Assembly: GCA_001776475.1 (NCBI GenBank)
Contig: MFBQ01000038.1
Span: 1-6,473 of the forward strand
Direction: 5' to 3'
DNA: 6,473 bases
DNA from: Candidatus Curtissbacteria bacterium RIFCSPLOWO2_01_FULL_41_18
GTDB lineage: Bacteria; Patescibacteriota; Microgenomatia; Curtissbacterales; GWA2-41-24
Positions 1-4,113 of the stretch are shown here, piece by piece. The translations under genes and the position numbers were made by a program. The notes under the pieces are model-generated. The model had not been told where the DNA came from. It saw only the letters and a program-made list of their open reading frames with translations, and searched no databases. Within the stretch, counting starts at the first letter, position 1, and the number at the start of each line of letters is the position of its first letter.

Positions 1-653
1 AGCCCTTCGAACTGATGAAACATTGGTGTGTGTGAAATGTCTATTTGTCTTCTATAGCACCTGGCGATATTGATCATGCGAATCGGCGGTTTTTTGACTC
101 TTTGCATTTCACGAACTTGGCCATTGGAAGTATGGGGAGTTAATACCTGGTTGCCAAGACCTTGTTTTGGCTCGGATTTGATAAAAAAGGTTTCCCAATC
201 ATCACGTGCCGGATGATCTTTAGGCATGTTTAAAGATTCGAAGACATACCAGTCCCAATCAATTTCCGGGTAACTCTGAAGAGAATAGCCTAGTTTGGCA
301 AAGATCCCGGCAATTTGGGCAATGGCGGTAGAAACTGGATGAAGATGGCCAATCTTAGCCTTTTTGCCGGGTGCTGTGACATCTATGTAGCCTGCCTTTT
401 TCGATACTTGATCTCTGATTTGCTTTTTTGTTTCATCGAATAATTTTTCAAGTTCTTTTTTAGCAGCATTTATTTTTTGCCCGGCTATTGGCTTTTCGTT
501 TGCAGAAAGATCAGCGATTTTTTTGGTGAGATTGTTAAGCTGAGAACTTTTGCCGAAAAGTTGAATATAAAGCTCGTTAAGTTGTTTTATTGTGGTAACT
601 TTGCCCAACTGGACTTTAGCATCCTCAACAATTTTTTGGATTTGGCTTTCCAT
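1..653 (-). CDS. pheS: Phenylalanyl-tRNA synthetase alpha subunit, partial (C-terminal part off the left edge)
   Basis: PheS forms the alpha2-beta2 PheRS with PheT and carries the site that attaches Phe to tRNA-Phe. I translated 217 residues from the ATG at 651-653; the frame stays open to base 1. Residues 1-85 form the charged helical N-terminal arm that contacts tRNA. The class II catalytic domain starts near HLHPVSTAI (103-111). FESLNMPKDHPARDDWETFF (138-157), LTPHTSNGQVREMQ (171-184) and the motif 2 region RCYRRQIDISHTPMFHQFEG (198-217) are family hallmarks. About one third of a usual 330-350 aa protein is missing, including motif 3. pheT would be expected further left but is outside the window. 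No Shine-Dalgarno lies before the ATG; a TATAAT box ends 6 nt upstream, suggesting a leaderless message. The 242-nt gap on the upstream side is rich in inverted repeats. Identity is near certain; the start is well supported by family length. Confidence 0.97.
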   Translation of the reverse strand, partial: MESQIQKIVEDAKVQLGKVTTIKQLNELYIQLFGKSSQLNNLTKKIADLSANEKPIAGQKINAAKKELEKLFDETKKQIRDQVSKKAGYIDVTAPGKKAKIGHLHPVSTAIAQIAGIFAKLGYSLQSYPEIDWDWYVFESLNMPKDHPARDDWETFFIKSEPKQGLGNQVLTPHTSNGQVREMQRVKKPPIRMINIARCYRRQIDISHTPMFHQFEG

Positions 654-659
654 GAGGGA

Positions 660-665
660 ATTATA
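660..665 (-). promoter_or_regulatory. pheS: Candidate proximal pheS -10 box (TATAAT)
   Basis: A consensus TATAAT lies on the minus strand, followed by TCCCTC and then the pheS ATG. Initiation about 7 nt downstream would begin at or next to the start codon. The -35 position holds only weak matches (TAGAAA at a 17-nt spacing), so a strong core promoter is not proven. The same -10-to-ATG geometry recurs at other genes in the window, which raises its credibility. Confidence 0.45.
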
Positions 666-666
666 A

Positions 667-713
667 CTTTTGTGCTTCCTTATTTCTATCTTTTTAAACT
701 TAAAGCACAAAAG
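667..713 (-). promoter_or_regulatory. Perfect 11-bp inverted repeat in the pheS leader
   Basis: CTTTTGTGCTT (667-677) and AAGCACAAAAG (703-713) are exact reverse complements separated by 25 A/T-rich bases. As RNA this makes an 11-bp stem with a large loop; as DNA it could be a spaced operator. It begins one base upstream of the TATAAT box, so a transcript or protein engaging it could affect pheS initiation. No U-run follows, so it is not a typical terminator. I do not recognise it as a known element. Confidence 0.55.
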
Positions 714-714
714 G

Positions 715-793
715 ATATATCAGAGGAGCGCCATTGGCATGAACGAAGTCGATTTGACTCGACTGAGTGTGCCAAGGCGACCTGCTGATATAT
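715..793 (-). ncRNA. Long nested hairpin in the pheS leader, family unknown
   Basis: Four nested complementary blocks stack into one irregular hairpin. ATATATCAG (715-723) pairs with 785-793 over 9 bp, CGCC (729-732) with 776-779, TTGGCA (734-739) with 770-775, and AGTCGA (747-752) with 759-764, closing a 6-nt loop. An asymmetric internal loop (7 and 5 nt) separates the last two helices, and an extra AGG/CCU pairing is possible between the first two. Such ordered pairing suggests selected RNA structure. The strand is inferred from position upstream of pheS, because the pairing itself is symmetrical. There is no T-box consensus and no resemblance to SRP RNA, tmRNA or tRNA. Confidence 0.5.
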
Positions 794-809
794 ACTTGTT
801 CTGATCACA

Positions 810-851
810 AAAATACCTCTCGAACTTAAAAAATGCTTTAAGAACGAGAGG
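810..851 (-). terminator. Rho-independent terminator-like hairpin after the 69-aa gene
   Basis: On the minus strand CCTCTCG (845-851) pairs with CGAGAGG (816-822), and inside it CTTAAA (837-842) with TTTAAG (825-830), separated by a symmetric 2x2 internal loop and closed by a 6-nt loop. TATTTTT follows immediately. It lies 44 nt past the stop of the 69-aa gene and would end the thrS-infC-rpmI-rplT transcript before pheS. A promoter-like sequence just upstream starts transcripts at the foot of this hairpin, so it may also act as an attenuator of pheS. Confidence 0.65.
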
Positions 852-858
852 CGCGAAC

Positions 859-888
859 TTTATAACAACTTGGGGTTAACTTTGTCAA
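859..888 (-). promoter_or_regulatory. Candidate distal pheS promoter, TTGACA -18- TATAAA
   Basis: A perfect -35 TTGACA (883-888) and a -10 TATAAA (859-864) are separated by 18 nt; read as TTATAA (860-865) the spacer is 17. Initiation 7 nt downstream falls at about 852, the base before the terminator-like hairpin, and the transcript would then run through the structured leader into pheS. It is the best consensus -35 in the window. Confidence 0.55.
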
Positions 889-895
889 ATGGTAG

Positions 896-1105
896 TTATT
901 TGATGTCGGTAGTTAGATTTTGATTTTGTTTTTCTTGCAATTGTTTTTGATATGTGTCTACCTGCTTTTGGATTTGAGTGGGATTTACCGTTTGATTTAG
1001 GCTTTGTGTAGATTGAAGTTGCGCAGATACAATTTTGGCAACAACAAAAATAATAATGGCTAAGGTAATTAGAAGACCGACGAGGGTTACAAAACCTTTC
1101 TTCAT
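896..1105 (-). CDS. Small pilin-like single-pass membrane protein, function unknown
   Basis: This is a 69-aa protein. KKG (2-4) is followed by FVTLVGLLITLAIIIFVV (5-22), which resembles a type IV prepilin N-terminus: a short basic leader, Gly before Phe, then a hydrophobic helix that would serve as both anchor and assembly spine. The conserved Glu at mature position 5 is absent (Val at 5, Gly at 6), so it may be a pseudopilin-like protein or simply an N-anchored membrane protein. Residues 29-63 are hydrophilic and very Gln-rich (12 Gln of 35), with no Cys. It lies 84 nt after rplT and before the terminator, so it is probably read through from the ribosomal protein operon. No Shine-Dalgarno is visible. 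The ATG is the only plausible start, since the hydrophobic segment begins at once. I do not recognise a named family. Confidence 0.7.
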   Translation of the reverse strand: MKKGFVTLVGLLITLAIIIFVVAKIVSAQLQSTQSLNQTVNPTQIQKQVDTYQKQLQEKQNQNLTTDIK

Positions 1106-1155
1106 TAATTTTAGTTTAGCAGGAATGGGAATTTTAGGGGAAGGCTGGATAAGAT

Positions 1156-1169
1156 CCTTCGTCCTTCGT
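1156..1169. repeat. Two tandem heptamers CCTTCGT between rplT and the 69-aa gene
   Basis: CCTTCGT occurs twice head to tail, exactly. The surrounding bases (about 1149-1181) look like a fragment of a genome-dispersed repeat rather than coding DNA. No terminator or clear promoter is visible in this 84-nt gap. Confidence 0.4.
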
Positions 1170-1189
1170 AAACTCAGTCCTCTTTTAAT

Positions 1190-1540
1190 TTAAGATTTTA
1201 ATGTCACTTTTTTGACGAGATCGTCGAAAGCTTCGGGATCTTCTAGGGCAATTTGCGCCAAAATTTTTCTGTCGAGTTCGATATTTTTAGCTTTTAACTT
1301 TGCGATAAACTGATTGTAGGAAATATCGCTCTTAGAAAGAGCGGCATTGATTCTGATTATCCAAAGGGATCTTGCCTGGCGTTTTTTTTCTTTGCGACCC
1401 CTGTATGCATCCGCACCAGCGTGAATAACGGCAGTTTTTGCCTGCCTTATAAGTTTAGATCTGCCGCCCCGATAACCTTTGGCTAACTTTAATATTTTCT
1501 TATGTCTCTTGTGGGCTGCTAGTCCTCTTTTAACTCGCAT
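1190..1540 (-). CDS. rplT: 50S ribosomal protein L20
   Basis: L20 binds 23S rRNA early in 50S assembly and in several bacteria also represses its own operon by binding the mRNA. The 116 aa match the usual 115-120. RVKRGLAAHKRHKKILKLAK (2-21), the following GYRGGRS, and RSLWIIRINAA (57-67) are L20 signatures, and the very basic N-terminal half is the rRNA-threading extension. The globular C-terminal half ends in an acidic stretch (LEDPEAFDDLV). The ATG lies 4 nt after the rpmI stop with no Shine-Dalgarno of its own, which implies translational coupling to L35. It is the last ribosomal gene of infC-rpmI-rplT and a candidate autoregulator of the structured infC leader. Confidence 0.98.
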   Translation of the reverse strand: MRVKRGLAAHKRHKKILKLAKGYRGGRSKLIRQAKTAVIHAGADAYRGRKEKKRQARSLWIIRINAALSKSDISYNQFIAKLKAKNIELDRKILAQIALEDPEAFDDLVKKVTLKS

Positions 1541-1544
1541 TTAT

Positions 1545-1739
1545 TTAATAATTGGGAAGTAATCTTTTTATAGTTTTCTTATCAGGTTTTGAGACGAAGG
1601 CAATTTTTTTGTATCTTTTTCTGGCCGTTTTGGATTTGGCCGCTTTCAGATGATTAGCCATTTGACGGCGTCTTAAGATTTTGCCCCTTTTGGTAATTTT
1701 AAATCTCTTAACTGCTGCCTTCTTCGTTTTTTGTTTCAT
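1545..1739 (-). CDS. rpmI: 50S ribosomal protein L35
   Basis: L35 is a small, highly basic 50S protein. The 64 aa fit the family length. The N-terminus MKQKTKKAAVKRFKITKRGK (1-20) followed by ILRRRQMANHLKAAKSKTARKR matches the L35 pattern (KxKTxxAAxKRFKxTxxGKIxRR...H...KS..RKR). The ATG lies inside the 3' end of infC in another frame, giving a 32-nt overlap, so ribosomes finishing IF3 probably re-initiate here. An AGAGGAAA stretch sits upstream, but rather far, about 14 nt. The C-terminal KKTIKRLLPNY is the usual L35 end. Confidence 0.97.
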   Translation of the reverse strand: MKQKTKKAAVKRFKITKRGKILRRRQMANHLKAAKSKTARKRYKKIAFVSKPDKKTIKRLLPNY

Positions 1740-2307
1740 TTTTTTCAGCTGATTTTCCTCTCAAGCTTGCTACTGTCTCTTTATGGGCAGAGTGATGGCT
1801 TGTGGCCGGTTTTAAAAGAGTAGTAAAGCGTCTTCCTTCAAAGCGTTCTTGCCTTTCTTTTATGACTGTTCCTTCAAGCTCATCAAGTATTCTTTCTAAC
1901 AGTTTTGGCCCAAACTCTTGATGGGCCATTTGCCTTCCTTTGAAGACAATGCTTATTTTAACAAGATCTCCTTCGGATATAAACTTCTTAACTTTTTTAA
2001 GGCCTGTTTCCAGGTCATGTTCCCCGATATAGGGAGAAAAACGGACTTCTTTTAGTGCTGTTTGCTTTGTGTGTTTTCTTGCTTCTTTTTGTTTCTTTTC
2101 CTCAAGATAGAGAAACTTCTTAAAATCTATTACCTTGGCTACAGGAGGCTTGGCGTCTGGCGCTATTTCCACCAGATCAAGCTCTCGTCCTTGGGCTTTT
2201 TTTAAGGCATCTGAGAGCGACAAAATGCCAAGCTGCTTGCCTTGCTCATCGATTACTCTAACCTCTTGTGCTGTAATCTGGTGGTTTATTCTAAAATTCT
2301 TCTTGAC
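1708..2307 (-). CDS. infC: Translation initiation factor IF-3 with apparent non-canonical GTC start
   Basis: IF3 binds the 30S subunit, blocks premature 50S joining and proofreads start codons and initiator tRNA. With the start at 2305-2307 the protein is 199 aa. The N-domain has RINHQITAQEVRVIDEQGKQ (6-25) and LDLVEIAPDAKPPVAKVIDF (44-63); a Lys-rich linker covers about 69-85; the C-domain has KEVRFSPYIGEHDLETGLKK (86-105) and VFKGRQMAHQEFG (121-133). From about 170 there is a hydrophilic tail of roughly 30 residues not seen in E. coli IF3 (180 aa). No ATG, GTG or TTG occurs in frame between the upstream TAG (2419-2421) and the TTG at 2221-2223, which would remove half of the N-domain. GTC lies 6 nt after a perfect AGGAGG and gives (M)KKNFRIN, the expected beginning. 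ATT at 2377-2379 or ATA at 2287-2289 are weaker options. Unusual infC start codons are known and linked to IF3 autoregulation. Confidence 0.93.
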   Translation of the reverse strand, partial: VKKNFRINHQITAQEVRVIDEQGKQLGILSLSDALKKAQGRELDLVEIAPDAKPPVAKVIDFKKFLYLEEKKQKEARKHTKQTALKEVRFSPYIGEHDLETGLKKVKKFISEGDLVKISIVFKGRQMAHQEFGPKLLERILDELEGTVIKERQERFEGRRFTTLLKPATSHHSAHKETVASLRGKSAEKNETKNEEGSS

Positions 2308-2313
2308 TTTTAA

Positions 2314-2319
2314 CCTCCT
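2314..2319 (-). promoter_or_regulatory. infC: Strong Shine-Dalgarno AGGAGG of infC
   Basis: This is a full AGGAGG on the minus strand, 6 nt before the GTC codon proposed as the infC start. It is the clearest ribosome binding site in the window and decides the start choice, since no standard start codon follows at a usable distance in the IF3 frame. Confidence 0.8.
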
Positions 2320-2323
2320 ATAA

Positions 2324-2449
2324 ACTTCCGAGACTTCGGTATTTCTTTCAAGTTTACATAAGCGAGCAGACTCCTTAATCCTCGGAAGTATGTATTCGCT
2401 TTCGCATTCATCCGCAGACTAATAGTCCACGGTGTTCTGCGAGCGAATA
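2324..2449 (-). promoter_or_regulatory. Structured infC leader, candidate autoregulatory RNA
   Basis: Two perfect long helices can form in the untranslated leader. On the minus strand TATTCGCT (2442-2449) pairs with AGCGAATA (2393-2400), directly followed by CGCAGA (2436-2441) with TCTGCG (2413-2418). ACTTCCGAG (2381-2389) pairs with CTCGGAAGT (2324-2332), whose 3' arm ends 4 nt before AGGAGG. A local CCGA-AGTC-TCGG hairpin (2328-2339) would compete with the last helix, and TCTGC at 2366-2370 could compete for GCAGA. L20 or IF3 regulation of this operon is established in Firmicutes and E. coli; the link here is inference. Confidence 0.6.
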
Positions 2450-2483
2450 TAAGAGTGCTTTTTGGAAAAGATCTTATCATGAC

Positions 2484-3686
2484 TCAGGCTCTGGTAGCAA
2501 TATCATTTGAGATTTTGGCGACAAACTTCTTGAGAGTCATTTGTCCCAGGTCTTCGCCTTCTCTTGTGCGAACCGCAATGCTTACGGCCTTTTCTTCTTT
2601 TTCACCAACAATTAAAAGATATGGGATTTTTTGCAGGGTTGCGTCACGAATTTTGGCTTGCAAAGTTTCATTTCGCACGTCCACCTCGGCTCTGATTGCT
2701 GCTGACTTTAGGTCGCCTGCAACTTTTTGGGCATAAGGTGTGAATTTATCAGAAAGGGGTAAAACGATGGCTTGAATTGGGGAAAGCCAAACAGGGAAAG
2801 CACCCTGATATTGTTCTGTAATAATACCCACGAATCTCTCAAAAGTCCCAAGGATGGCTCTGTGGATTATAACAGGTCTTTGTGCTTTACCTACTTTATC
2901 AATGTACTCAAGCCCCATTCTATCTGGGATTTGGAAATCTACCTGAATTGTAGCCATAGTCCAGATACGGTCCAGGAAGTCTTTGAAGTCGATATGGATT
3001 TTAGGCCCATAAAAAGTACCCTCACCTTTAAGAATTGTAAAGTCTATTTTGTGAGATTTAAGGGCGTCGGCTAGCTGCTGTTCTGCCTTGTCCCAGGTTT
3101 CTTTTGTGCCCATTGCTTTTTCCGGTCTTGTAGCCAAGCCGAAGGTGACGGGAAGTCGCAGTTTTTTGTAGAGTTCTAACGTCACATCTAACATTTCTGT
3201 TATTTCCGATTGAATTTGATCAGGGCGGCAGAAGACGTGGGCATCATCCATAACGAATTGACGGACCCTGAACATTCCGTTTAGCGTGCCTGACCTCTCA
3301 TTTCTGTGAAGCCTTCCAAACTCACTGAGACGAATGGGTAGATCCTTATAGCTGCGAGTTTTTGAAGCAAAGATGACCGCTGACTCAGGACAGTTCATAG
3401 GTTTTATGGAATATTCTTCCTTGTCAACCTTAAAGTTGAACATATTCTCTTTAAAAAATTCCCAATGGCCGGATTTTTTGAAAAGTTCGCTTTTAACAAT
3501 TATGGGGGTAGATGTTTCCTGATATCCTCTATTGTCTATAACCGAACGGATCAATTTTTCAAGTTCCTTGAAAATAATCATCCCTTTGGGGAGCCAGAAA
3601 GCAGAACCGGGAGAAATTTCGTCAAAAAAGAAAAGTTCCAGTTCGCGGCCGATTTCTCTATGATCTTTGGGTCGGGGGTTACTCAT
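2484..3686 (-). CDS. thrS: Threonyl-tRNA synthetase, short form without TGS and editing domains
   Basis: ThrRS charges tRNA-Thr in the cytoplasm. This protein has 400 aa against about 640 in E. coli. It starts directly at the catalytic core (RPKDHREIGRELELFFFDEI, 5-24), so the N-terminal TGS domain and the N2 Ser-editing domain are absent. The core is intact. Zinc ligands are present as Cys99 (KPMNCP), His150 (DDAHVF) and His275 (IIHRAILG); motif 2 is RLHRNERSG (125-133) and motif 3 is HRAILGTFERFVG (275-287). The anticodon-binding domain runs from about 302 to 400, with VRTREGEDLGQM near 372-383. ATGA overlap with the upstream 84-aa gene and an AAGG just before the ATG indicate coupled translation. 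infC follows after 176 nt. The start cannot lie further upstream without entering the neighbouring gene, and nothing resembling an editing domain is encoded there. Confidence 0.97.
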   Translation of the reverse strand: MSNPRPKDHREIGRELELFFFDEISPGSAFWLPKGMIIFKELEKLIRSVIDNRGYQETSTPIIVKSELFKKSGHWEFFKENMFNFKVDKEEYSIKPMNCPESAVIFASKTRSYKDLPIRLSEFGRLHRNERSGTLNGMFRVRQFVMDDAHVFCRPDQIQSEITEMLDVTLELYKKLRLPVTFGLATRPEKAMGTKETWDKAEQQLADALKSHKIDFTILKGEGTFYGPKIHIDFKDFLDRIWTMATIQVDFQIPDRMGLEYIDKVGKAQRPVIIHRAILGTFERFVGIITEQYQGAFPVWLSPIQAIVLPLSDKFTPYAQKVAGDLKSAAIRAEVDVRNETLQAKIRDATLQKIPYLLIVGEKEEKAVSIAVRTREGEDLGQMTLKKFVAKISNDIATRA

Positions 3687-3937
3687 TTTCCCTTAAGGTT
3701 TTGCTGTGCGGCTTTAATGACTTCGGCAGTAAAATGGCCAATTAGAGGTATAAGATCGATCTTTGAGACAATGAAGCCAAATAAGGCGATAATTACTGTA
3801 GTACCTAAAGTTATTCCAATTCCCCAACCTAAACCGCCTACGAGACCTCTTAGAAAGTTTTTTCCCGTTGATTGGCCTACCTCGATGTAGTACTTTTCGA
3901 CAACTTTTTCTTGAGTGCTTTCTAAGTCTTTGTTCAC
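3683..3937 (-). CDS. Small DUF5665-like membrane protein
   Basis: This is an 84-aa protein with a GTG start (3935-3937). Residues 1-20 are charged and helical, then GQSTGKNFLRGLVGGLGWGI (21-40) leads into a Gly-rich hydrophobic segment (about 36-58) and an amphipathic C-terminal helix ending in Lys. The NFLRGLxxGLGWxIGxTLG pattern resembles DUF5665 proteins, small membrane proteins of unknown role; this assignment is from memory and moderately sure. It overlaps thrS by ATGA, so the two are co-translated. A -10-like TATATT ends 5 nt before the GTG with TTGAAC further up, so the message probably starts at or next to the start codon. No Shine-Dalgarno is visible. It appears to be the first gene of the thrS-infC-rpmI-rplT transcription unit. 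Confidence 0.8.
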   Translation of the reverse strand: MNKDLESTQEKVVEKYYIEVGQSTGKNFLRGLVGGLGWGIGITLGTTVIIALFGFIVSKIDLIPLIGHFTAEVIKAAQQNLKGK

Positions 3938-3942
3938 ACTTT

Positions 3943-3973
3943 AATATAATCAGAAGTACAAGGTTATGTTCAA
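3943..3973 (-). promoter_or_regulatory. Candidate promoter of the DUF5665-thrS operon
   Basis: TTGAAC (3968-3973) and TATATT (3943-3948) are 19 nt apart, or TTATAT (3944-3949) 18 nt apart. The -10 box ends 5 nt before the GTG start. It sits in the 46 nt between the tRNA 3' end and the gene. The long spacer makes it weaker than the promoters at 4737 and 6034. Confidence 0.45.
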
Positions 3974-3983
3974 GACGAGGGTT

Positions 3984-4060
3984 TGGTGGGTTCGACAGGA
4001 TTCGAACCTGTGACCTCCACAATGTCAATGTGACGCTCTAACCAGCTGAGCTACGAACCC
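3984..4060 (-). tRNA. tRNA-Val (anticodon GAC), CCA encoded
   Basis: The minus strand folds into a full cloverleaf. The acceptor is GGGTTCG/CGAACCC with perfect pairing, the D arm GCTC/GAGC with AGCTGGTTA in the loop, and the anticodon stem TCACA/TGTGG with one wobble pair. The anticodon loop is TTGACAT, giving anticodon GAC (codons GUC and GUU). The T arm is ACAGG-TTCGAAT-CCTGT. Discriminator A73 with A35 and C36 fits valine identity. CCA (3984-3986) is encoded directly after A73. The body is 3987-4060. Confidence 0.96.
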
Positions 4061-4068
4061 GCGTGACG

Positions 4069-4098
4069 ATTTTAGCAAAACTGGACGCTAAACGCTAA
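4069..4098 (-). promoter_or_regulatory. Candidate tRNA-Val promoter
   Basis: TAAAAT (4069-4074) ends 8 nt before the mature tRNA 5' end. At a spacing of 18 the -35 position is TTAGCG (4093-4098), a half-match that is itself part of the adjacent heptamer repeat. Initiation would lie within about 1-2 nt of the mature 5' end. Confidence 0.4.
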
Positions 4099-4113
4099 TT
4101 GCTAATCGCTGAT
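4086..4113. repeat. Four tandem heptamers (consensus CGCTAAT) upstream of tRNA-Val
   Basis: CGCTAAA, CGCTAAT, TGCTAAT and CGCTGAT follow each other without gaps and end exactly where the 204-aa gene's stop codon begins (4114). On the minus strand the unit is ATTAGCG. It may be a slippage-born microsatellite that happens to supply -35-like TTAGCG hexamers to the tRNA promoter. Confidence 0.75.

Noticed and set aside
477..788. 103-aa plus-strand reading frame
   Set aside because: It is antisense to pheS and its structured leader, with no recognisable protein features.
715..793. MITE or insertion-sequence remnant
   Set aside because: The terminal repeats are only 9 bp and I see no target-site duplication; kept as possible only through the copy-number test.
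654..895. T-box riboswitch controlling pheS
   Set aside because: No UGGNACC-type T-box sequence or antiterminator follows the hairpins on either strand.
654..895. PheM-like Phe-rich leader peptide
   Set aside because: The only ATG-started frames on the minus strand encode a tiny MPMALL peptide with no Phe; there is no run of Phe codons after a start.
1708..2223. infC starting at the TTG at 2221-2223
   Set aside because: It would remove 28 residues of clearly conserved IF3 N-domain (RINHQITAQEVRVID) and has no ribosome binding site; AGGAGG lies further upstream.
2305..2307. A functional link between the GTC start of infC and the tRNA-Val(GAC) gene in the same window
   Set aside because: Initiation uses initiator tRNA-Met; the matching codon and anticodon are most likely coincidence.
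2450..2483. Terminator between thrS and infC
   Set aside because: Only a short AAGATCTT palindrome is present, with no GC-rich stem followed by a U-run; read-through from thrS to infC is likely.
2135..3074. Plus-strand reading frames opposite infC and thrS
   Set aside because: They are shadows of strongly conserved minus-strand genes and show no ribosome binding sites or family motifs.
3714..4028. 104-aa minus-strand frame running through the tRNA and the 84-aa gene
   Set aside because: It overlaps a confident tRNA and is out of frame with the DUF5665-like protein, and its Arg/Ser-rich sequence looks like a frame shadow.
3984..4060. tRNA-Asp (GTC) instead of tRNA-Val
   Set aside because: The 7-nt anticodon loop TTGACAT places GAC at positions 34-36; the A73 discriminator also fits Val.
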